Below, in pieces: positions 8,321 through 16,300 of a stretch of DNA of 64,000 nt. Each line of letters begins with the position of its first letter. Within the stretch, counting starts at the first letter, position 1. The position numbers and the translations under genes are program-made. The DNA comes from Hahella sp. (GTDB lineage Bacteria; Pseudomonadota; Gammaproteobacteria; Pseudomonadales; Oleiphilaceae): contig JANQMN010000034.1 in NCBI GenBank assembly GCA_028280065.1, positions 1-64,000 on the forward strand, read 5' to 3'. The notes under the pieces were generated by a model. That model saw only the letters and a program-made list of their open reading frames with translations, was not told the DNA's origin and searched no databases.

Positions 8321-9025
8321 TTGAAATTTTGGGAGAGGCTTCCGGCATTACTACTGAACTTGGCGATTCCCGGTGCTGGCTTAGCCTACATTGGGAAAAC
8401 TCGTTTAGCCGTCTTTACTCAGTTTTCACTGCTTCTTGCACTGGTTACTTTGAGTTGGTCTCGATATATTTTCAATCCAGCGGGAATAATTGCATTTATA
8501 AGTATCATTATTCTGGTCGCATTGGTTAGCACCTGGATATGCTTCCGGATTAAACAGTCCCCAAAAAAGTCTCCTTTTAGAAAAAGCCTGGTTGCTGGCC
8601 TTTTCCTAGCAATTGTTTCAACATTTATAGTCTTTGGTTTCGTCTACAAGCCATATTGGTTAGGGTTACAAATATACTTTATTCCCAGTGCGTCCATGCA
8701 GCCAACCCTGGAACCAGGCGACTTTATTCTGGTCGACACATGGCAATACCAATCTAAAAAGCCAAACATCAATGATGTTATCGTGTTTTCTTTACCTGAC
8801 CAGGAGATGGTGATGGTAAAACGCATATCTCCTTGGCCTGGTGAGAGGAAAGTGAAAGAAAACGCTGTATTCGTAAGAGGGGATAATTCTAAAGCCAGTC
8901 GAGATAGCCGCCACTTTGGCGCAGTTGAACTTGAAAATATAAAGGGGCATGTAAAGATCGTTTTACTTTCTATCGATACATCCTTAAATGTAAGGCATGA
9001 TCGCTGGTTTTTAGCAGAGCTTTAA
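8321..9025 (+). CDS. Signal peptidase I-like membrane protease (S26), copy 1
   Basis: This 234-residue protein belongs to peptidase family S26. About four hydrophobic segments fill residues 6-118. The periplasmic catalytic part follows: IPSASMQPTLEPGDFILVD with catalytic Ser near 125, MVMVKRIS with catalytic Lys near 167, and the late box GDNSKASRDSRHFG. The chosen start is TTG 9 nt after the PEP-CTERM stop, without a strong ribosome binding site, so translational coupling is likely. It differs from housekeeping LepB by its short protease core and extra N-terminal helices. Its position suggests processing of the PEP-CTERM protein or a related export substrate, but that is inference. A second similar gene lies at 10.66 kb. 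Confidence 0.88.
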   Translation: MKFWERLPALLLNLAIPGAGLAYIGKTRLAVFTQFSLLLALVTLSWSRYIFNPAGIIAFISIIILVALVSTWICFRIKQSPKKSPFRKSLVAGLFLAIVSTFIVFGFVYKPYWLGLQIYFIPSASMQPTLEPGDFILVDTWQYQSKKPNINDVIVFSLPDQEMVMVKRISPWPGERKVKENAVFVRGDNSKASRDSRHFGAVELENIKGHVKIVLLSIDTSLNVRHDRWFLAEL

Positions 9026-9179
9026 TGACTAAATCAGAGCATCATTGAAGCCAGTGAAGAATTACCTATTCCCATAAGAAGTGAAATCATGTCATTTGCA
9101 AAAAATAGAGGCTCGGGGAGTAGCTAGCTAAAGGCAAAGCGGCAGGCAAAATTGAGCCTTTTCATTTCTAGATTGCCTG
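9026..9179. other. Non-coding gap after the first S26 gene
   Basis: No gene is seen. Near the right end CAGGCAA and TTGCCTG form a 7-bp inverted repeat that may belong to the end of the neighbouring transposase remnant. Confidence 0.3.
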
Positions 9180-9450
9180 TTATCTGCAAGCTACAGGTTG
9201 CCTAAACATTTTTCTGGCCATGCCTACCCCTCTGAACCAACGTTGCTCAAGATGTCTGGCAAATTCTCTTATGCGATCAACGCTGCCAGCGCAGTATGTA
9301 AATGAATGTCCATAGCTTTGGATATGTTCAATCCATTTTGAGGCATCAATACCAAAACGAACCAGCACAGAAGGAGTTTCTTCTGCAATAAATCCCTTTT
9401 TATCTTCCCGAATAGCACGGCCGGTTTGATCGACAAGCTCTGAAGCGCTT
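9180..9450 (-). pseudogene. C-terminal remnant of a REP-associated (Y1) tyrosine transposase
   Basis: Read on the minus strand, the frame gives ELVDQTGRAIREDKKGFI, then a W..., F... and GSVDRIREF pattern, ending in QRWFRGVGMARKMF. This order is typical of the C-terminal third of large IS200-like (Y1_Tnp) transposases of the REP-associated kind. The HUH catalytic N-terminus is absent, as the frame is cut at about 9460 where a hairpin and the next remnant begin. About 90 residues remain, too few for activity. I rely on pattern memory for the family. Confidence 0.6.
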
Positions 9451-9463
9451 CTTCCCCAAGAGG

Positions 9464-9482
9464 GCGGCTATAAAATAGCCGC
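9464..9482. other. Perfect hairpin at the junction of two mobile-element remnants
   Basis: GCGGCTAT and ATAGCCGC form a perfect 8-bp stem with a 3-nt loop, followed by GCATTTTAA. It marks the boundary between the tyrosine transposase remnant and the DDE element. It may be a terminator or an element end. Confidence 0.4.
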
Positions 9483-9486
9483 GCAT

Positions 9487-9498
9487 TTTAACCGGCGG
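9487..9498 (+). repeat. 12-bp direct repeat, left copy
   Basis: TTTAACCGGCGG occurs here and again at 10274-10285, on either side of the DDE transposase remnant and 787 bp apart. Flanking bases are partly similar too (AATA and GCG before, AT-rich after). The pair could be a target duplication or internal element ends. Confidence 0.45.
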
Positions 9499-9576
9499 TT
9501 ATGCCGTGGAACAACGCATGACGCTGGGGAAAAGTGTTACCTGACGACGAATACCGATGAACACAATTGACAACAC

Positions 9577-10068
9577 TTGGTGCTGTGCATTGTAGACCAT
9601 GGATCTCGTACCTGCTTGTGTCTTGAGCGACTGAACAATAAATCCTCCCTAACCTTGCTGCGCTATCTATTCAGAACTGTGCATAAATACGGGAAACCCA
9701 AGAAAATCGTCACCGACAATGATGCCGTGTTCGTATCATGGCTGCTCAATGCCGGAATCACACTGTTGGGTACCAAACACCACACCACCGACGTCGCCTG
9801 TCCCTGGCAGAATGGACGGGTTGAGCGATTTTTCCTATCCTTCAAGCAGAAAGCCAATCAATTGCTGTTTGCAGACGGACAGCAATTGGCGCTTGCCCTA
9901 GCCGACTTTCAGTTTTGGTATAACCGGGTGCGGCCTCATGCCCATTTGCAAAACCGGACACCTGGCGAAGTTTGGCATGGAGCGGACGTTTTCCGGCAAG
10001 GGCTTCGGAAAGAAACTTGGTTCGATGCCTGGGACGGCATATTAGCTGGGTATTATTTGCAGACCTGA
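9577..10068 (+). pseudogene. Truncated DDE (rve-type) insertion sequence transposase
   Basis: This is the catalytic core of an integrase-fold transposase without its N-terminal DNA-binding part. Asp7 (IVDHGSR), Asp47 (VTDND) and Glu83 (NGRVERF) give the D,D(35)E spacing typical of IS3/IS481-type elements. The C-terminal FWYNRVRPHAHLQNRTPGEVW motif is also typical. The 163-residue frame begins at a TTG right after an in-frame TGA, and a fragment of likely upstream sequence appears in another frame, so the gene is broken. No matching terminal inverted repeats were found. It is most likely immobile. Confidence 0.75.
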
Positions 10069-10273
10069 TTCCATAGCGGATTTGCTAAGAAGAAAAAGCG
10101 CACGGAAAGTAACTTCCGGGGTTTGGCTCGACTTAGCCAATAAATTTGGTCGGTTTTCAACCTGTTGTTCCAAGAACAGCCTGGCAGAGACACCAAATTA
10201 TGACGAATTGGTAAAGAGCAACGGTTGTTATCTAAGCAAAAACAATTAAAAAGCGAGCGCAAATAATGCGAAG

Positions 10274-10285
10274 TTTAACCGGCGG
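10274..10285 (+). repeat. 12-bp direct repeat, right copy
   Basis: This is the second TTTAACCGGCGG, 205 bp after the transposase remnant and just before the small membrane protein gene. The stretch 10069-10273 holds no gene that I can support. Confidence 0.45.
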
Positions 10286-10351
10286 ATATTCGGACGGGAC
10301 ACCGGGGAATTGGAATTAAAGTCTGTGCCTATTGAGTTTTTGAATCCCACT

Positions 10352-10636
10352 ATGAAAACTCATGCTATGGTAGCATTGATTCAACGGCTGGAAAATTTTA
10401 ATAGGTTTGACAAAAGCGTAAAAAACTATAGTCGCCTTAAATCCGTTACTCCAGGTTTGCTCGGACTGTTAGCAGGACTGGCTGCCGGATGGTATTTTGA
10501 GCACTGGATCATTCTGGCGATTAGTGCATTAGTCGTACTCTTAACCCTGAAAAATATAGTAGCACGACTTTGGAGTCCGACAGTGCTGACCAATTATTCC
10601 ATAGCAAACAGGAATCCAGAACAATCTTTAGTGTAA
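10352..10636 (+). CDS. Small membrane protein of unknown function
   Basis: This product of about 94 residues has a soluble N-terminal helix and two hydrophobic segments (LLGLLAGLAAGWYF and IILAISALVVLLTL). The ATG at 10352 was preferred over a TTG at 10310, which has a ribosome binding site only 2 nt away; neither start is well supported. It lies 24 nt before the second signal-peptidase-like gene and may be translated with it. No family is recognised. Confidence 0.5.
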   Translation: MKTHAMVALIQRLENFNRFDKSVKNYSRLKSVTPGLLGLLAGLAAGWYFEHWIILAISALVVLLTLKNIVARLWSPTVLTNYSIANRNPEQSLV

Positions 10637-10660
10637 GCAAATCTGGATACTTTCTACTAT

Positions 10661-11413
10661 ATGGAGATCGCCCGACAACATTGTTTTCACTACATAAACC
10701 TAATATGTCTGTTTACAGTCGGGCTCCTCGTCCTGACCAGACTGGTTACATCACCAAGTATTTTTTTTATATGTCTCAGCGTCACTAGCTTGCTAGTCGC
10801 CATTAACCTGACCTTGATATCATTAAATATCATTCTGCAACTTTTAAAGAAAGGAAATACACGTCAGAATGTTGTTCAGGTAGCTATTTCAACCGGGTTT
10901 CTGAGCATATTAGTTGCGTCCATATTGTACAGCAATGTATTAACTGGTATTCAGCCTTTTATTGTACAGCAATACTCCATGCATCCCACGCTGCAACCCG
11001 GGGATGTTGTTATCGCAGACACCTGGAAGCATGATGAATTCCGCCACGGAGATATTATCTTTTTCAGATCAGTTAAAACCCGCCAGCTAACTATGGTGAA
11101 AAGGATTATAGGATTGCCTTCAGACCAAATCAGGGTAACACCCGATCTTGCTTTTAATCTGACAAAACCAGACTTCACAAAAGCCCAACAACGCGCATAC
11201 GAAAGAGCACCTGACAGTGGCTATCAGGTTAACGTCGGAGTGAATGAGCTGTTTGTATTAAGCGACAACCACAGCCACAGCAAGGATAGCAGGCTATTTG
11301 GGCCAGTCAGCCAGTCCAGTGTCACAGGTGTTGCCCAGTTTGTATTATTTACCGTTAGTGCTGACGGACCGGATTTTAGTCGGTCCGGCCTCTCCCTGGT
11401 CCGTCAGCAGTAA
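10661..11413 (+). CDS. Signal peptidase I-like membrane protease (S26), copy 2
   Basis: This 250-residue S26-family protein has three hydrophobic segments (about residues 11-29, 33-62 and 74-94) and then the protease domain. Catalytic Ser is S106 in QYSMHPTLQPGDVVI and catalytic Lys is K147 in MVKRIIGLPSD. The late box reads LSDNHSHSKDSRLFGPV, with the usual D-S-R. It resembles copy 1 in layout but the sequences are quite different, so the duplication is old or the two came separately. Mobile-element remnants sit between the two copies. A role in maturing exported proteins of this region, including the PEP-CTERM protein, is possible but unproven. It converges with the giant cluster. Confidence 0.87.
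   Translation: MEIARQHCFHYINLICLFTVGLLVLTRLVTSPSIFFICLSVTSLLVAINLTLISLNIILQLLKKGNTRQNVVQVAISTGFLSILVASILYSNVLTGIQPFIVQQYSMHPTLQPGDVVIADTWKHDEFRHGDIIFFRSVKTRQLTMVKRIIGLPSDQIRVTPDLAFNLTKPDFTKAQQRAYERAPDSGYQVNVGVNELFVLSDNHSHSKDSRLFGPVSQSSVTGVAQFVLFTVSADGPDFSRSGLSLVRQQ
11359..11409. terminator. Nested hairpin at the convergent gene ends
   Basis: Bases 11359-11370 and 11398-11409 are perfect 12-bp reverse complements, and an inner GGACCG/CGGTCC pair lies within the loop. The structure covers the last codons of the signal peptidase gene and ends 8 nt before the stop of the convergent cluster. No T-run follows. It may terminate the long minus-strand transcript or the plus-strand one. Confidence 0.4.
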
Positions 11414-11416
11414 CTT

Positions 11417-12778
11417 CTAAGACATTTCAATATCAAACTTATAACGGTAGTCTTCCCCTGCACCGGGATAGATGGCCATACGTTCGAAATAGTCTTCAAG
11501 AATGTGCGCCCACTCCTTCAATATTTGTTCACTATTTTCTGGCAAATCTGTGGCATCGACGACCACTTTGATGTGGCCTTTGTGCTCGGGGTCAGGACTA
11601 ATGTTATCTACCCCCAAGGAATTACCTATCGTAATAGCGTATTCACCTAAAACGATTGCCACCTTACGACGTAAGTCATCAATATTGTCACAGCTGACGG
11701 TAAATACGCTCCGCTTCTCCCCTTCTGGGGTTCGAACTTCCATCATCGGCATAGCAATGTCTTCCTCAACGATTAGTTCATTGAGGTCGCTATCTTTAGT
11801 TAACACAGCGAAACCACACCGGGCAAATCGTAAGGACTCATTTGGGATATCCAGTCTTATAAATATGTTTCCGTTTATTTCGGTAGGAGAATGCTCAACA
11901 TCAAAAATATATGGCTCGGGCAAAGTTTGGTTTGATATAGTTTTGTTATCTTGATCAATGATTCTAATAAGTCGATCTTCGTTACAATATATCAAAAATT
12001 TTTCCCCTATAGGCCAAGCCATATATTCGCCCTTCATGCCTAATTGGATTGCCAAATCAACGTTTCCTGAGTTCAAATCAATGACTTTTAATGATTCTGT
12101 TAGAAGGAAATATTTGTTGCCATATAAATAAGACTGCCTAGGATTTTCGGAGTAATGATATTCCCATCGAACGCTGCCGTCTAAAGGGTTCAAGCAAAAA
12201 ATAGAATATGTGTCCTTTTTATAACATCCAGAACTAGCAACAATAAAACCATCAACAAGTTTTGGGTATGTCATTCTATCTTTATATCTGCGATCAAAAC
12301 TACTATTCGCATATTTGTTGATGCTCCATTTCTTATTCATTTTACTATCGAAAAGCGTTAAATTATCGTCTTCTATAGTTACGAGGTATTCTCCATCGAA
12401 ATCAAGCGTATAGTATGCTCCTATATCTTCGCTCTGAATACTGGTACCATCCGCGCAAATTACTAATCTATTCTCGCCAATAAAGTCTTCTTGGATGTAG
12501 GCGACACTATCTTTAGCCTCAACAAAACAAAAGCTATTGCTAAGATCATTTATTGCAAAACCAAGATCCTCTCTTACTCCTACTAAGTCATCAGCCTGTC
12601 TTACATAAAGCCCTCCACAAATAGAATAGGTGCCTGTTAAACTTGATTTTTCTAAGATGGTGTTTAATTTTTCATTCTTATATCTATACAAGGTAAAAGC
12701 GTCATTAAAATAGGTTTCTTCTCTATGTGACACAGGTGCAGAAAAAGCCCCAAATACTTTAAAAATACTCAAAGACAT
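11417..12778 (-). CDS. Cytosolic beta-propeller protein, candidate immunity protein
   Basis: This 453-residue protein has no signal peptide, unlike the five genes before it in the cluster. Repeated short strand patterns (DGEYLVTIEDDNLTLFDS, YSIFCLNPLDGSVRWEYHY, YLYGNKYFLLTESLKVIDL) indicate a PQQ/WD-like beta-propeller over about residues 55-330. A different alpha/beta domain follows, about 350-453. The gene starts 16 nt after the stop of the 2,146-residue protein, whose C-terminus carries a nuclease-like motif. Position, cytosolic location and local AT-richness fit an immunity protein that neutralises that tip. I do not recognise it as a known immunity family. A regulatory or structural propeller is the alternative. 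Confidence 0.6.
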   Translation of the reverse strand: MSLSIFKVFGAFSAPVSHREETYFNDAFTLYRYKNEKLNTILEKSSLTGTYSICGGLYVRQADDLVGVREDLGFAINDLSNSFCFVEAKDSVAYIQEDFIGENRLVICADGTSIQSEDIGAYYTLDFDGEYLVTIEDDNLTLFDSKMNKKWSINKYANSSFDRRYKDRMTYPKLVDGFIVASSGCYKKDTYSIFCLNPLDGSVRWEYHYSENPRQSYLYGNKYFLLTESLKVIDLNSGNVDLAIQLGMKGEYMAWPIGEKFLIYCNEDRLIRIIDQDNKTISNQTLPEPYIFDVEHSPTEINGNIFIRLDIPNESLRFARCGFAVLTKDSDLNELIVEEDIAMPMMEVRTPEGEKRSVFTVSCDNIDDLRRKVAIVLGEYAITIGNSLGVDNISPDPEHKGHIKVVVDATDLPENSEQILKEWAHILEDYFERMAIYPGAGEDYRYKFDIEMS

Positions 12779-12794
12779 ATCTATTATTCCAAAT

Positions 12795-13340
12795 CTAAAA
12801 TTCCACAGATGAAAAGAATTCTTTTTGCTTCATCGCTTTTCTCAAATCAATTAAATACTTCCGCCAATCGTCGTCTGAATCAATTTTTAGTATCCTTCTA
12901 AAGTACTGGCTATTAGATCTTACTGCTTTAACTGTTTGTTCGACCAGATCGCCTTTACTAATAAGATCATCGAACCCTTCTTTCGCAATCAGCCAACGGA
13001 CACCTTCCATCTTTTCTATCGTGTTACCATCAATATCAACTTTTCTTGAAAATAGAATAATATCCTTAAACAGCTGACTACCCGGCTTCAAATTATTCTT
13101 AAACCACTCTCCAGCACCCAGCGTAATCTCTTTGCCCGATGAACTCTGAATGAAACTTATTGTTTTCGTCCAGCCTTTTAATTCGACAAGCGTGACCTTT
13201 CCTGCCTCATCGACAGTCTTTAGAACCATATCAACTTCGCGAGTTCCTTTGGCACCTGTGGCTATCTTTTTACCTGATTCTGCTAGCACATCAACTTTCT
13301 TTTCAAGTGAAACTACTTTTAGACCAAGTTTCTGAGCTTG
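12795..13340 (-). other. Candidate PD-(D/E)xK nuclease toxin domain
   Basis: This is the C-terminal part (about residues 1966-2146) of the large protein above. GTREVDMVLKT places Asp2002 on one strand, and VTLVELKGW places Glu2018 and Lys2020 on the next, 16 residues on, within the usual spacing of the restriction-endonuclease fold. A basic C-terminal helix region follows (YFRRILKID, DWRKYLIDLRKAMKQ). Nothing here identifies the substrate. The immunity candidate gene begins 16 nt after the stop. Confidence 0.55.
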
Positions 13341-16300
13341 CGAAATCTGCTCGAACATCATAAGAGCCGCCCGTGCTGTATTCTTAGTCTGCCCCAGGTA
13401 ACCAAAGGGCCCATTAGCAGATTTCAGCACATCTATGCTGTCTGCATCTAATTCATCTATCAGTTTTTTCCAATCGATTTCTTCGATCGCTTTAAATAAA
13501 CGATCCCGCAGTACTACTGAACCTAACTTATTGTTGGAGTTTAATATTAGGTCAACTGTTGCCTTCTGCGAGTTGCCTTGGATACCGTGTTTTTGCGCAA
13601 CCACTAATGAAACCAGTGCTTCTTTCCTGTTGGCAATATTCTTCATCTTTAAATCGCCAAGACGCTTCAGCCCAGCAATTGCCGAGCTAAAGTTTTTTCC
13701 CGCCTGACTAAGCGTCATATTATTTTTCGATGCCGCTGTCTTTACTTCTTCTGCCAACTCTTGGAAAAACTGAATGTACTTGGAAGTGGGTGCGGCATAT
13801 GCAAATTCGAAGGGTATACCGCGGTAGCCAGGAAGCGCTGCCACAGCCTCTTCATCTTCGGCCTGGGCGAGTGCGAACTCAGCGAAGTTAACGAGGTCTT
13901 CTTCTGTTTGTATTGCGTTTTCGAAGAGGGTTTTTATGTCTTCACTCATTAGTGAGTAGGCGACATATATTTCAAGGAAGGGAAGTAAATTCTGGAGCGG
14001 CAGCAAATCTTTGTTTTCCCACAATTTGTCGTAGGTTTTACTCAGAAAAGGACCGAGAACCTTCATCATAGGAGAAGAGGCTTTATACAGTTTTGCCGAA
14101 GTTTTGGCTGCGGCTATCGTTCCATCAATCACTGCTAGGATGGCCCCAGGCACTCCCCCTGCTGCGATACCGCCCACTTCAGCCAAATTCGTGATGATGC
14201 CAAGATTAGAGAGAATATGGACAACTTGGTTGTATTCCTCATCATCGGTTAACTGGTATATTAGCTGTTTACCGGCATCTCTGAGGTCACCTAGTAAAAA
14301 GAAGCCTGCCACCATATCCCCCACCGTGCCAGCGGTGCTCCCGGTATCAAGTCCCAAAATAAAGCCTATCGCGAAGTCCTTTCGCACTTCTTCTACATAA
14401 CTGTTAAGTTCTACCAATTTGACTAGGGCTTCTTTAGCGGATATTTCCGCTTCATACCCACCTTCGTGAATAATATCTGGCACAGCTTCATCCGGGAAAA
14501 AAATTGTCACAGGAACATCCCAAACTCCAGGTGGGTTAACCAACTCAGCAAGTGCGCTTTCGAACAGAAATCCCTCATGGCCATATGTGGATTTAGCCGC
14601 TTTGATACTGGCCCTAAACTCGCCCAATTTACCGGTGGAAACTATTGGCAAAGTCATCTTTCCATCAGGACCAATGGTAATTTGCTTACTCAACGAACCA
14701 TCAGAAAAGGTGGTTAAAGCCGGTGCAGTCCAGTCAAATACACTGAACCGATCTACGGAACCTTTAAAGTCGCCACCAATGATAATTCCCTGATTAACAG
14801 ATGCATTGGTCACCAGACTTCCGCTTGCCGGAACCCCGTAAATTTTGTCGTCTATCTGAAGCAGTAGTTTATTGTCTTTGTAATGAGCACCCACCGAGTG
14901 CCATTCGTTCAGGCTGACCTGATCTGACGTGACACTAAAACGGCCATCTACCGTGTCTATTTCAAGGACTAATTGACCGCTGCTCTGAAACAGGCGCATC
15001 GCCGCTGACTGGTAATCGACGACAGAGCCATCTGGCGCAGATGGTTTGATGTCCAGCGTAAAACCAGCGCCTTGTGCTGGCTGTAATATACCAACGTTCT
15101 GGACAGCCACCTTGGCATTACCGTCAAAGGTGAAACTTTTACCAAATCCAGTCTTACTATCATTAGATACGCCAACTGTATTGCTGACAACGGCACCTTG
15201 ATCGAAGGGATCTACACCGTTATTACTGGTTTTAGCGTTTAGCAGGAGATAGTAATCAAGGACATTGTTATCCCCAAACACAGTGTTCATAGAGTAGTGC
15301 AATACCGGTTCAATATTAGGCTGTAGCAGATTACCTAATTCCGCTACCTTTGCTTCTCCGGGAGCACCCTTGATGGTAACGGTGCTGGCAGTAACATAAT
15401 CAACGGAGAGCGAAGAGGGGGCCTCTGGAAACCGGGTTTGATCCACTGGCACAGAAAATGACCCATCAGCGGTTTCATCGCCGACCAGTAAGTTATATTC
15501 ACTGGATACCAGTCCTTCTTTGTAATCCACTTCATAGTTAGCCGTCGCCAGACCACCTGAAAAATAGCCTACGACCTGACCACTGCCGGGAAATTCACCG
15601 GCATACAATTCTGTTTGTGCGGTTTTACCTGATATGACCAGCCGTTCATCGGCCAGCTCACCTTTTGTTGCACCTACATTAAGTACCAGGCCTGTCAGGT
15701 CATCGGCGACTGGACTGGTTACTGAAAAAGTTACTGGCACTTTTTCTTTCACGTCGACTAACGCATCAACGTCTACTGTTAACTCTATAGGAGCAATCTC
15801 AATTGATTTCGACGTTTCCAGGTTTCCCACAGTTACCACAAGATTCTGAGAGCCTGCAGTGAAACCACCTTTTACTGAAAAGCTCACCTTTCCGTTGGCG
15901 GTTAATCCATCAGTGATTACAACAGCATCGCCGTCGGTTCTTATATGTACTGGTGTTCCGTCTTCAACACTGTTTTCAAACTGATCAGTAACGGTAACTT
16001 CACCTGTAATAGCACCCATATCAGAAACAGCCGCCGCACCACCAGAGGTCACTGAGAGATTGGCTGGGACACCGGGTACAGTTTCAATATAGGCTGAATA
16101 AATCTTACCTGCTGATCCGTCTTCAAGCTTAAATAAAACACGGTTGGTGATTCCTGAAATCGTCGGCAGGTTAAGTGTATTAATAAATATGCCATCGGTG
16201 TTTTTCATGGGAAGTGCATTCAGATATGATCCAACCCCTTCAACACTCCAGCTACCCAGATAAGTTTTACTCCCATCCGTGTTTCCATCCAGCACAATGG

